Below are positions 33,801-42,779 of a stretch of 64,000 bases of DNA, piece after piece. Each line of letters starts with the position of its first letter. Within the stretch, counting starts at the first letter, position 1. The translations under genes were made by a program, and so were the position numbers. Where the stretch lies: assembly GCA_964023275.1 (NCBI GenBank), contig OZ029917.1:30766005-30830004 (forward strand), written 5' to 3'. The stretch comes from Norana najaformis. Taxonomy: Eukaryota > Annelida > Clitellata > Crassiclitellata > Hormogastridae. The notes beneath the pieces are model-generated. The model was not told where the DNA came from and did no database searches. It worked only from the letters and a program-made list of their open reading frames with translations.

Positions 33801-35144
33801 CTTAAGTTTATACCTGAATGACATTACAAAACAGACAGAATGTGCAGAACGGGGCAGTATATTCCACAGCTTCACATCATCCACCTAGAATGCTTGAAAG
33901 CCTAACACTGGCTTGGTGAGAGGCACATCAACAGTCAGTGTTCCTTGATAGAGAGAGCAATATTTGTTTGTATGAGGCATGAGCAAGGAGAAGAGACAGA
34001 TTGGCTGATTTAAATGCTATACTATGTATGAACTGTAAGACAGATTTTCATATGGATTCATTGCTAGGTGGGCAGCCAGTGTGATGAACTCATGCAGTAT
34101 GGGTGTAATGTGTTCATATTAGGGTCTTTGTTTTGGCTCTTGCCAAAGAATTTTTAACCATTCTTGCAGTTTGTGTAAATCTTTCGTAATGACACCAATG
34201 AAAAGTGAGTTACAGCAGTTGAGTCCACCAGAAACCAAGGCATTTGTTAGCAAAACCAAGTCACTTGAAGCATCTGGTTCTATGAATACCCCACATGTGA
34301 AAGTGAACTGATCTGCACATGATACGAACAAGGTCACAACTGATATGTCAGCTGAGAGCAAAGACCAAAAGAAATGAAATAATGCTTGATACAGTGTTGG
34401 ATCATGACAAATGATATCAAAAGCAGCAGATGATATCAAGAGCAGCAGCCGATATCAAGCAGCAGACGATATCAAAAGCAGCAGATGATATCAAGAGCAG
34501 CAGATGATATCAAGAGCAGCAGATGGTATCAAGAGCAGCAGTTGATATCAAAAGCAGCAGATGATATCAAGAGCAGCAGCTGATATCAAAAGCAGCAGAT
34601 GGTATCAAGAGCAGCAGCCAATATCAAGCAGCAGATGATATCAAAAGCAGCAGATGATATCAAGAGCAGCAGATGATATCAAGCAGCAGATGATATCAAA
34701 AGCAGCAGATGATATCAAAAGCAGCAGTTGATATCAAAAGCAGCAGTAGAATGAGAGCAGCTACCCATGGAGGTCATTATCGGATTGTGAGCAGTAAATA
34801 TAGCAGTTTCAGTGGAATTATATTGACTGTTGGCTTTTGCCTAAATAAAATTTATAATGAAATTCAGAGGAGAGGTGGGACAATACTTTTATAAATCTTC
34901 AAAAGGGATGTGGCATCCTAAGAAGATCGTAAACTGCAATACTTAAATAATGATGATATGTTGTGGAGTGGAGTCTTAGTTTGTACTAAAATTAAATTAT
35001 TACATGTAACTGCAACAAAACGTCTGTGACTAACTCAGGTTTAATACAGGCCAATCCAGAATCTCCTTTTTCCAATGATGAGCTGCGCTTCAGTGGCACT
35101 TCTATTTCAGCTGAATCTTCCATTGTTGTTCAGCTAATCCTCAG
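18745..35144 (-). CDS. DUS3L: tRNA-dihydrouridine(47) synthase [NAD(P)+]-like, DUS3L, complete
   Basis: Dus3/DUS3L enzymes use FMN and NADPH to reduce uridine 47 of tRNA variable loops (and some mRNA uridines) to dihydrouridine. Eleven coding exons join without a break into 728 codons: 35035-35123, 31378-32419, 30459-30500, 29397-29549, 26890-27006, 24103-24279, 23328-23424, 21773-21851, 20253-20441, 19830-19958 and 18745-18817. Residues 99-118 form a CCCH finger (C-x8-C-x5-C-x3-H) and 135-156 a second one (C-x8-C-x5-C-x5-H). The Dus barrel starts at about 380 ([16 protein letters not shown]) and includes [13 protein letters not shown], the catalytic-Cys loop NLGCPIDMI (Cys473), [24 protein letters not shown] and [11 protein letters not shown]. 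The end is [11 protein letters not shown], as in human DUS3L. All borders are GT-AG and all phases agree. An in-frame TGA lies just 5' of the ATG, and a splice acceptor 21 bases upstream implies a non-coding first exon. Confidence 0.96.
19480..19650 (+). mobile_element. SINE core and LINE-like tail, DUS3L intron 10
   Basis: It contains CTAGGGACCTTGAGCAAGTC (core) and ends AAGTGGCACTTAACAAATGT followed by AATAATAATTAATTAATAATAATAATAATAA-type sequence. The tRNA-like head is not clear. The end resembles the 3' end of the LINE at 59.2 kb (AGTGGCGCTTTATAAATGT). Confidence 0.6.
19830..19958 (-). CDS. DUS3L: DUS3L coding exon 10
   Basis: It codes about residues 663-704, [20 protein letters not shown] through [15 protein letters not shown], in the helical domain. 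It enters in phase 2 and leaves in phase 2. Confidence 0.95.
20253..20441 (-). CDS. DUS3L: DUS3L coding exon 9
   Basis: It codes about residues 600-661, [20 protein letters not shown] through [12 protein letters not shown], the start of the helical tRNA-binding domain. Near identity to the human segment makes this one of the most certain exons in the window. Confidence 0.96.
20590..20800 (+). mobile_element. tRNA-derived SINE, DUS3L intron 8
   Basis: A good B box, GAGTTCAAATCCC, is at 20641-20653, with an A-box-like GGCACTGTGACTCATTG about 45 bases before it. It is followed by a conserved-looking body and adjoins a LINE fragment on the other strand. Confidence 0.55.
20880..21640 (-). mobile_element. 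Degenerate CR1-like LINE fragment, DUS3L intron 8
   Basis: The minus-strand translation near 20936-21070 gives [20 protein letters not shown] and [16 protein letters not shown], the post-YADD block of CR1-like RTs (LN-x-x-KTE...LGV-x-x-D-x-x-LS). Flanking sequence in several frames is RT-like but broken. Confidence 0.55.
21773..21851 (-). CDS. DUS3L: DUS3L coding exon 8
   Basis: It completes Gly573 and codes [18 protein letters not shown] through GCMIAR. NGDI and the GxMIARG segment form the C-terminal FMN phosphate site. Confidence 0.94.
23328..23424 (-). CDS. DUS3L: DUS3L coding exon 7
   Basis: It codes residues 541-572, [20 protein letters not shown] and onward. The HGR-S-R-x-Q-x-Y motif binds FMN phosphate and tRNA in the family. 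It leaves in phase 1. Confidence 0.95.
24103..24279 (-). CDS. DUS3L: DUS3L coding exon 6
   Basis: It codes residues 482-540, [20 protein letters not shown] through [10 protein letters not shown], including the phosphate/substrate-binding strand [10 protein letters not shown]. It is in phase 0 at both ends. Confidence 0.95.
24417..24720 (-). mobile_element. CR1-like LINE 3' fragment with ATTAG-type tail, DUS3L intron 5
   Basis: The minus strand ends GGTGCTATAGAAGTTTCCGA then TTAGATCAGATG, the same 3' signature as at 30.7, 39.3 and 45.8 kb. Upstream sequence has only faint RT C-terminal character. Confidence 0.45.
26890..27006 (-). CDS. DUS3L: DUS3L coding exon 5 (catalytic Cys)
   Basis: It codes residues 443-481, including [20 protein letters not shown] and [10 protein letters not shown]. 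Cys473 in NLGCP is the general-acid cysteine of Dus enzymes. The acceptor CTAG is preceded on the minus strand by a CTGT microsatellite that serves as the polypyrimidine tract. Confidence 0.95.
27011..27098. repeat. Two GACA microsatellite arrays beside DUS3L exon 5
   Basis: CAGACAGACAGACAGACAGA at 27011-27030 and a second run at about 27074-27098 are separated by about 43 bases. The first abuts the acceptor AG of exon 5. Confidence 0.9.
29397..29549 (-). CDS. DUS3L: DUS3L coding exon 4
   Basis: It codes residues 392-442, [20 protein letters not shown] through [14 protein letters not shown], nearly identical in pattern to human DUS3L. It is in phase 0 at both ends. Confidence 0.95.
30459..30500 (-). 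CDS. DUS3L: DUS3L coding exon 3 (14-codon exon)
   Basis: This 42-base exon codes [14 protein letters not shown], the first beta strand and FMN-contacting loop of the Dus barrel. It has a TTTCAG acceptor and a GTAAGT donor. Confidence 0.94.
30690..31210 (-). mobile_element. CR1-like LINE 3' fragment, DUS3L intron 2
   Basis: Minus-strand translation across frames gives the RT C-terminal signature [11 protein letters not shown] (near 30910-30955) and upstream [10 protein letters not shown]. The end GCTGATATAGAAGTTCGCAG shares the tail pattern of the 39.3 and 45.8 kb copies, and CCATCGACTGATGCCTGGAG lies just before it. Confidence 0.65.
31378..32419 (-). CDS. DUS3L: DUS3L coding exon 2 (zinc fingers, linker)
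   Basis: The largest exon, 1042 bases, codes residues 30-377. It contains a basic segment ([15 protein letters not shown], a likely nuclear signal), both CCCH fingers (Cys99/108/114-His118 and Cys135/144/150-His156), a charged helical stretch around 190-235 ([19 protein letters not shown]) and a low-complexity Ser/Glu-rich linker ending [15 protein letters not shown]. Confidence 0.95.
33665..34330 (-). mobile_element. CR1-like LINE 3' fragment, DUS3L intron 1
   Basis: Translation gives [18 protein letters not shown] (about 34180-34235, equivalent to the conserved LDYCNSLF block) and then [17 protein letters not shown] (about 33830-33890, the W-x-x-LP block) and LKTRLF. Frameshifts separate the blocks. 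Confidence 0.7.
34412..34746. repeat. Minisatellite, about 18 copies of a 17-19 bp unit
   Basis: The unit is GATATCAAGAGCAGCAGAT with G/A variation at AAGAG/AAAAG, GATATC/GGTATC/AATATC variants, and some 2-base-shorter units (GATATCAAGCAGCAGAT). Eighteen units can be counted by the ATATC/GTATC landmark. It lies in DUS3L intron 1 about 290 bases 3' of coding exon 1. Confidence 0.92.
35035..35144 (-). CDS. DUS3L: DUS3L coding exon 1 (start codon)
   Basis: Acceptor TTGTTCTTTTCCAG precedes CTGAGGATTAGCTGAACAACA and the ATG at 35123-35121, so this exon follows a non-coding leader exon that I could not place. It codes residues 1-29 ([19 protein letters not shown]...), ending GLACIKP in phase 2; the human protein has the comparable GVAPIK at this point. 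Confidence 0.85.
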
Positions 35145-36049
35145 CTGGAAAAGAACAACACATTACCAATTAATTGGCACAAAACAGATTTACAAATGAA
35201 AAACAGCACTGAAGAGAACAAGTCATTTTACAAGAAACAATTACATGTAAATTAATTGAGGAATCTTGAGCCAATGACGAGATTTGAGAAACAGAACAAT
35301 GATGTGGTATTTGAGGGTTTTAGGCCTAAATAGGCATCATACGAATGTGTAGCTATGATTACTGTTACTATCAATTAGAAATTTCATGGCAGGCTACAGA
35401 AGAAGTCACACAAGATCATATGATTAAAACTTTGTAACTGAACCAGTATGAATAAGGGAAAACAGACAAACAAAACAGAAAAATGTAAAATAAACAAAAA
35501 GAAAGCAAAACCATTAGGAAACTGCACTCATCACAAATTTTCACTTAAATACATGTGGTAGGGTACCATGATATCAATTCCTGGTTTAATATGTGCCACT
35601 ATCTTTTGGCTTGCTGAAGTGGAAAACCTTGGAAAAGCTGTAATTTTACTACCTCTTGCCCATAAGGCCACAGTTGCATAATTTACAGAGTAGAATCTCA
35701 TGGCTGACAATGTCTAATGCTTTCTAGAAATCATGAAATACACCAATAGCATATTCTTGATTATATGTAAAAATATAAATTCAATAACACTCACAACAAG
35801 ATCAGTAAAGCAACCATTACGCAAGCTGAACTGGTACTGATACAAAACTGAAACTTATTTAGAAAATCCAGTGCTCTGCTATAAAATAGTCATTCCAAGA
35901 TATCTTAGAAGACTGACAACAAAGGTCTTGCCACCTTAATATCCATTCTTCCCACTTTAATATCTATTCTGGGCACTTTTTAGAAATTAATCCATTAATC
36001 TTAATACCATTCTGCCACCTTAATATCCATTCTGTCTGGAATAAGTCCA
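35145..36049. other. DUS3L 5' region, no assigned coding feature
   Basis: The acceptor at 35145 implies that a non-coding leader exon and promoter lie further right. I could not identify them. The region is AT-rich, with one TAGGCCTA. Confidence 0.4.
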
Positions 36050-37090
36050 CTTCTCTTCAAAATTACATCTAAGATAATCTGCTAGATATTCCTGTGCTCA
36101 ATGAAACTTGTCTCCAACAGTCTGACACACCTTACCTCATTTTGGACATGATAGCTTTGTCCTTTTCCTCCTAAAAGAACCTCAGCTGAACAGTTTAAGT
36201 GGAGGAGCTGCCTTTCTTCAAAAATCACACCAGAAACTTGCACACTTCCCTTCACCTATTCCAACTCCATTCATTTCATCATTTGAAAGCCATAGTGACC
36301 TCCGGAAATTGGTGCCTCATTTCCATTAATGTTTATCATCTGCCCTCCCTTTCACTTTATGACTTTTTCTCTGAATTCCAATCACTGCTTGAATTCCTCA
36401 TTTCTACTCCTTCTGAACTCATAATAACAGATTTTATTATACATATAGATACTCTGGGCTATGCTTCACAAAAATTCCTGGATCTCCTCTCTGGCTTTGA
36501 TCTTATGCAGCACATCTCCTTCCCAGCTCATGACATGGGCCATACACTAGATCTCCTTATAACCCAGTCCAGTCCTCCCCTACTGAGTCATATTTTCTGA
36601 CAACAATGCCATTACTGCTCAGGTTTCTTTCCACCATAAGCCACCTCCTACTTACTCTTTCATCAGTTACCATCCTCGAAAATGCTCAATATTTCCACCT
36701 TCAAAACTAACATCCTTACCTCCCAACAGTGGTCACATCCAGCACAGACATCTACCAAACTTGCTGCCCAACTAAATTCAACTTTATCTAAAAACCTGGA
36801 TAAGCTCAGTCCTTTAAAGTCTAAGAAGGTGACAGTACACCCTTCCCAGTCCTAGAACAACCCAGACATTGGTGCTACTAGCAAGCTGCACAGCCAGGTT
36901 GAGAGTTGTTGGTGATGCTCCCATTTACCTTCTCATCTCCTCAAATCCTCAGTGTCATAATTAATCTCCATAAACCTGCCTCAGCTGTGAAATCCAACTA
37001 CAAGTAGTCTCATTTGGTCTCTCTGTGCTCCTCTTCTCCTAGGTTGTTATGCCAGGCAGTAAGCAGGATCCCACATCACGACAGGTGCAA
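36050..37090 (+). mobile_element. CR1/L2-like LINE fragment: AP endonuclease and linker
   Basis: The ORF at 36199-36600 codes part of an AP-endonuclease domain: ISINVYHLPSLSLYDFFSEF, STPSELIITDFIIHID (the GDFN-type catalytic block, with G lost) and DMGHTLDLLIT. Downstream, LDKLSPLKSKKVTVHPSQS (about 36796-36852) matches the linker just before the RT. The RT itself does not follow on this strand. Confidence 0.78.
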
Positions 37091-37299
37091 TATATTACTG
37101 AGCTCTTCATCGCACTCTTTCCTTGCTGAAAGGTAGGTTCTTGTGCTTCTTTTCTAACAAGATCTCGGCTCTAAGACTCGACTTCTCCAACATTCCCTCA
37201 ACTGAAAGCCTTTCACACCCTAAACCTCCTCCACTAGTTCTCAGTTTGACAGATGCAAGGTACAGAGTTGCTGGCTTGTGCCTATAAGAAAAAATTCAG

Positions 37300-37610
37300 T
37301 TTTTGAAGGATTCAGAAGAAATTTATTACTAGCCATCCAAGACTGAACAGAACCCCCAAATCAGAAGCAAGTAGTTGGAGAGCTGGGTTTGACATGCAAC
37401 TGTCAAATGAGAGGAATAGCTGAGTATCAGCAGCACACAAATGGTAGTCAAGAGAGCTATCAGTAAGTAGTGAATTGGGTGGCGTCATGTACAATGTGAA
37501 CAGGAGCAGGCCCTGTACAAAACCTTGTGGAATGCCACAATTCAAGACAGCAGGCACAGTTGGTTGAGTTGGTTGATATGGACAGTAGCCCAAACTTAGA
37601 AGTCTCACTT
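37300..37610 (-). mobile_element. CR1-like LINE RT fragment
   Basis: The minus-strand ORF codes LNCGIPQGFVQGLLLFTLYM and then SSLDYHLCAADTQLFLSF, the GxPQGSxxGPLLF and YADDTQLF blocks with substitutions (Y to C and D to A), so the catalytic site is damaged. It lies head-on to the endonuclease fragment at 36.1-37.1 kb, so the two are separate insertions or an inversion. Confidence 0.78.
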
Positions 37611-38949
37611 TGCCTCCAAGTAATTTTCATAAGTCATTGCATCGTACACCAAGAAGCCCTGTGGGCAGAGAGCTTAAAACTCAGAGAACTTATGGACGTA
37701 GTTGCAAAAAGTGCGAATTTTATTCGTGCTCATGGCCTTAAAGTAACAACAGTCCACGTCTTTTCTAAAAACTATGGATTGTGAATATGGAAATGGTTAT
37801 ATCATACAGTTATCAGGTGGCTATGTCATGGACTTATTTTAAAAAGGTTTTTCAGCATCAGCAGATAAAGCCGAACATTGATACCATAATCGAGAGAAAA
37901 CACTGCCAGATGAGTCAACACCGAATATTTGTAGTTGTTCTCAGAATTTCTTAAATGGAAAGTCCAGGTTTTCAGTTGTCAAAATAATTAAAAGATTTAT
38001 CTATGTAAATAACTCATATTTTCATTCTCCTTTCAGTTGATTTACATCCTGTTGGGGTTTTGACCTGATCCTCGTAACAGTGTTTAAAGCCTTTTGTAGT
38101 CGGTCCTTTCACTAGAGCTGGAAACCAGCGCATTAAAGCAGGCTTGTGGTTTTAATTTTTATGAACTTTGCCTATTCTTCAAATTCACGTTAACTTGAAT
38201 AAAACGTAGGCAAAATCTCTTCCATTGAAAGCGTTTAATCCTTTTGACAGTTTCTGTGTTATTTTGTTACCTTAATTTTCAGCGATCCTTTGACCAAACA
38301 CCACCTCGTATCGTCGACAGTTCGAGGTAATTTCTAAACACGCGGTGCGCAGGTTTACCTAAAACCCGGAATTCGCTATCAACCACTGACTTCATTAAAA
38401 CATATAACTAAGCTTAAAAGTTCAGCAAGTCGAGGTGAAATCAAAGCCACAATCAAGGACGTAGGCAGCCAGCACCGTAGCAGCACCGGATTCGAGGCAA
38501 GCGATCCTGTGGGGGCCCATGCAGCTGTGATTTTTACTCAATTTATAAGTAGGCCTACTTCAAACAGTTGTGCATGCAAAATGAATACGATAACAATGCC
38601 ATGTAGGCCTAAATGTTACACCATGAGCCAAATAATGGACTAAATGTAAATGTACATGCTTTTCTTTAACGACCTTATGGCCTCGACCCTGCTCATTTTT
38701 CAAAGAATTTTCCAGGTGAGATCCTTCACCACCGCTGCCCGTTTGAATACCACGCCATTTAAAGCCCTCTGTACGGACCGTGTTATCGCGTTTAGATGTT
38801 TCTGAGGTGAAATATACTCGGAGATCTCTAATGTAACCATTAAGCAATAATTATATAGCCTAAGCTTAAACAGTTAAACTACATCTAAAGCATTTTTATG
38901 TTATGTAAAGCGTTCTGAAATTGCTTTAGACCTACTGCTAGCGTTACAT

Positions 38950-39250
38950 ACACTTCACCTCTTTCAGTTTCTGAGCAGATCTTTCACTCAAGACTGAAAG
39001 TAGGCTACTTCTTTTCCAGAAATCTTATCCTGATTCTTCCTCTTTTCCTTGTCTCTCTTCTCGCTTCTATTTCAAACACCATCCGCCGTCCGACTGTCTG
39101 ACTGCCTGACACCTGAATCTTGACCTGGAACCGAACTCTTGTCTAACGATTTTGTTTTGACTGAGCGCCTGTGAATAAGCTGGTTCCCGCGACTTAGCTT
39201 TCGTTGGGCGCTGTAGAAATCTCGAGATTACGATTACGATTATATAAACG
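38950..39250 (+). mobile_element. CR1-like LINE copy D, 3' end
   Basis: Same 3' end as copies A-C but on the plus strand: AGCTGGTTCCCGCGACTTAG, then GGGCGCTGTAGAAATCTCGA and GATTACGATTACGATTAT. The preceding codons read EQIFHSRLK, the family's C-terminal block. Confidence 0.85.
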
Positions 39251-39327
39251 TAACAATTCTATGCGGTCGGATTAAATAGTTTGCAACGTACATTTTTAAG
39301 TGCAATGGAGATTTAAGGCGTCGCTCT

Positions 39328-39640
39328 AATCTAAAGACTTCTATAGCGCCGTTACCATAATGCCCAAGGCATCAGTCGATGGTCTCTTCAAGTCAAAACT
39401 GCAGTCAAAAATCATAAACTGTTGGAGAAGCCGGGTCGAATTCAAACAGGGCAGAGAAACCAAAAGGTAACCAACTTTGGAAGAGATGTGTCTTAAGTTT
39501 AGACCTGAATTACCTCAAAGAATTGGCAGAACGAACTGAAACGGGCAGTGAATTCCAAAGCTTTGAACCGGCTACAGAGAAGGACCACTGTTTGCGAATA
39601 ACTCCAAAACTTCAAAATCTAATCTAATTTTACCCATGCG
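39328..39640 (-). mobile_element. CR1-like LINE 3' end (ATTAGATT-tail family)
   Basis: Minus-strand translation gives WSFSVAGSKLWNSLPVSVRS and LRS/KLKTHLF. The 3' end reads GGCGCTATAGAAGTCTTTAG then ATTAGAG. This is the cleanest copy of the family with fragments at 24.4, 30.7 and 45.8 kb. Confidence 0.8.
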
Positions 39641-40585
39641 CGAGATTCAATTTATAATGTCTTCAGAAGTTGAAATGATTCAGATGGTGGCTGCTATATC
39701 GATTAAGCCAGTCGGCTAAGACATGAAGGCTATACTTTGGCGGTCGCGGTCCATCTACACATAACTTCACGGGCAGGGTGACGCCCTTAGCCCCAGTTCT
39801 ACACTCGCAGCCACCCGAGCCACTGACCCTTCCACTGTATATATAGAATGGCCGTACGGAACGGTTTTGCTCAGTGTAGTCCTATCCGTTCTCTTTGTGG
39901 CGGACCGACCACAAGGCAAAATGCATGGGGTTTAATAATAACAATATAATTTTAAAAAATAATACCAGAATCGTATAGGCCTAATAGTTTCAGATTCAGA
40001 TTGTTCCGTTCGCTTTAGTTCATTTCTAGTATTTTAATCATTTATGTTTTAATTCAATTTAATACGATTAAGGTCCTATTTCATTTCAACACCCCTTCCC
40101 CGCTGCCCAATAAACGCCGACGCTCGACCGAACCTGCGCCGACGTCGCTTCAGACGTCTGTGACGCCTTAAAGTAATAAATGCGTCGCTTGCGAGTTCGC
40201 GAGACTGATTGATTCTCGATAGGGAGGGGATAAGTTGTGTGGAACTTGGGGAAAAACACGCCGGCATTACTCCTTGTGGAACTTAGACGACAAGAAGAGA
40301 TGACGGGAAGATACATCGGGTAAGTGTTCCGAAGTGAAGACTAAGAAAGCACTCAAAGAAACGAGATAAGTTACAAGAGTGATTAAATCAGACCAAGAAA
40401 AGAACCGATACATCAGATTCCAGAACTGGTTGCCCAGGTAGAGTCGAAGTCGTCGCTGTTAACTCCATATACAGTATACTTGTCAGAAGGCACAACTCGG
40501 AGAACTGACCGAAGTATAGGGGCGGTTCCCTTCGTGCGTAAGTTGGGACGAAGGTCTGTGCGCAAATAGTGAAGGTTAGAAAAAG

Positions 40586-40589
<4 letters not shown>

Positions 40590-40658
<69 letters not shown>

Positions 40659-41815
40659 TACATAGATAGACAGATAGATAGAGAGATAGATGGACAGATA
40701 GACGGATAGACGGATGGAGGGATGGATGGATGGATGGATGGATGGATGGATGGATGGATGGATGGATGGATGGATGGATGGATGGATGGATGGATGGATG
40801 GATGGATGGATGGATGGATGGATGGATGGATGGATGGATGGATGGATGGATGGATGGATGGATGGATGGATGGATGGATGGATGGATGGATGGATGGATG
40901 GATGGATGGATGGATGGATGGATGGATGGATGGATGGATGGATGGATGGATGGATGGATGGATGGATGGATGGATGGATGGATGGATGGATGGATGGATG
41001 GATGGATGGATGGATGGATGGATGGATGGATGGATGGATGGATGGATGGATGGATGGATGGATGGATGGATGGATGGATGGATGGATGGATGGATGGATG
41101 GATGGATGGATGGATGGATGGATGGATGGATGGATGGATGGATGGATGGATGGATGGATGGATGGATGGATGGATGGATGGATGGATGGATGGATGGATG
41201 GATGGATGGATGGATGGATGGATGGATGGATGGATGGATGGATGGATGGATGGATGGATGGATGGATGGATGGATGGATGGATGGATGGATGGATGGATG
41301 GATGGATGGATGGATGGATGGATGGATGGATGGATGGATGGATGGATGGATGGATGGATGGATGGATGGATGGATGGATGGATGGATGGATGGATGGATG
41401 GATGGATGGATGGATGGATGGATGGATGGATGGATGGATGGATGGATGGATGGATGGATGGATGGATGGATGGATGGATGGATGGATGGATGGATGGATG
41501 GATGGATGGATGGATGGATGGATGGATGGATGGATGGATGGATGGATGGATGGATGGATGGATGGATGGATGGATGGATGGATGGATGGATGGATGGATG
41601 GATGGATGGATGGATGGATGGATGGATGGATGGATGGATGGATGGTTGGATGGTTGGATGGATAGATAGACAGATAGATAGATAGATAGATAGAGATAGA
41701 GACAGAGAGACAAACAGACAGAGAGACAGAGAGACAGAGAGAGAGGGAGGGAGAGAGATAAAGAGAGAGTGTGTGTGACAGACAGGCAGAGGTAGAGGTA
41801 GAGGTAGAACCTGCA
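40590..41815. repeat. Compound microsatellite: TA, GA, then about 930 bp of GGAT, then GATA/GA
   Basis: A TA run (about 40591-40628) and a GA run (about 40629-40653) lead into GATA/GACA variants. Uninterrupted GATG repeats follow from about 40717 to 41645 (about 230 units), then GGTTGGAT, GATA and GAGACA variants and a GAGGTA triplet-like run to about 41811. All long ORFs across it (Ile-His-Pro-Ser or Trp-Met-Asp-Gly repeats) are artefacts of the 4-base period. Confidence 0.98.
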
Positions 41816-42144
41816 TAGTCAAAGAGTACCACAGATGTATCCTATCTTCCGAAGCAGAATTTATTAGCTGTGTTGGTTGATAATTACCAACGCAGAGACC
41901 TGGTACGAAAACTTACTTCGTAAGTTGTGGTGCATGACGCATATACGCGTGAGGCTGGGAGTCCTACACCCGGAAATGGAGCGAGGGACGCGTGATAGCA
42001 CTGGGGAGATGCATAGCCTGATATCCATGTGCCTAAGACGAAAAGACGCAGAGACTTGTTATCAGACTCCTCTCTCCCGGCACCAAGAGAGCGACTGGTG
42101 TCTCAAATTAATGGCGTTAGTGTGAGAACTTTACGAGACGTAGA

Positions 42145-42543
42145 ATGGTGGTGACGAAACCGCCTGTAGTAAAGAAAGCACACAGAAAGGGAGCAACTAT
42201 TGTCGGTAGAGGAACGAAACCTGTTCTGAGCAAAGGCCATCTTCAGGACGTTGCCCATCCGGCGATCGCGGAAGAGGCAGAGTCGGATCCCGAGACAGAG
42301 CTTTGCAGTGTTGATTCCGTTAAGGAAGCAGCCAATCACAATCTTCCTTGGGGAGAACGGATACTGAATGGCCATTTTACGACGAGAGTAGACGGGGAAG
42401 TGAGGCGGGTGGCTCTGAGCGCAGAACTGGGCTGGAGTCAACCCCGCGCCGCGAAGTTACGTCCCGACCCAGAACGTCACACCTCCATGGAAGGAAGGTT
42501 CTGGAGGGATAAGGGTGGGGTAGCAGCACTTCTTCTTGACTAG
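42145..42543 (+). CDS. Unrecognised ORF, 132 codons, C-terminal end merges into a LINE RT
   Basis: It codes a hydrophilic protein (KKAHRKGATIVGRGTKPVLS, EEAESDPETELCSVDSVKEA) that I cannot assign. The GC content is higher than in the surroundings. The last residues GGVAALLLD belong to the LINE RT block that continues after the stop, so at least the end is transposon sequence. It may be a degenerate retroelement ORF or simply an open frame. Confidence 0.2.
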   Translation: MVVTKPPVVKKAHRKGATIVGRGTKPVLSKGHLQDVAHPAIAEEAESDPETELCSVDSVKEAANHNLPWGERILNGHFTTRVDGEVRRVALSAELGWSQPRAAKLRPDPERHTSMEGRFWRDKGGVAALLLD

Positions 42544-42725
42544 TCTGCTGCTTTTGATACTGTGGACCATTCTCTTTGTTTGCATCGTCTTCAGCATTGT
42601 TTGGGGCTTCTGGTCACGGTCTACTTTGGTTTGCTACTTCTATTCGCTCACGCAATCAGTCAGTATATCTAAAAGGTATTCGTTTGTCTAGTGCTTCATG
42701 CTGGTATTCAAATTTCCTACAGGAT
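42517..42725 (+). mobile_element. L2/CR1-like LINE RT fragment
   Basis: VAALLLD(stop)SAAFDTVDHSLCL (about 42519-42582) is the RT block with the first catalytic Asp. It is followed in another frame by FATSIRSRNQSVYLKGI. It closely parallels the fragment at 5.2 kb (VTALLVLNLSAAFDTVDHSL). Confidence 0.75.
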
Positions 42726-42779
42726 AAAATGTATGAAAATTTCTGTTTCACTAGTGCCCCTTAGCAAACTCGACTATAA

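Noticed and set aside
34412-34746. CRISPR-like array
   Set aside because: Units are 17-19 bp and contiguous with no unique spacers, and the genome is eukaryotic; it is a minisatellite.
40388-41832. Overlapping ORFs of 311-469 codons made of Ile-His-Pro-Ser or Trp-Met-Asp-Gly repeats
   Set aside because: They are translations of the GGAT tetranucleotide array in several frames on both strands; no splice signal or unique sequence supports a gene.
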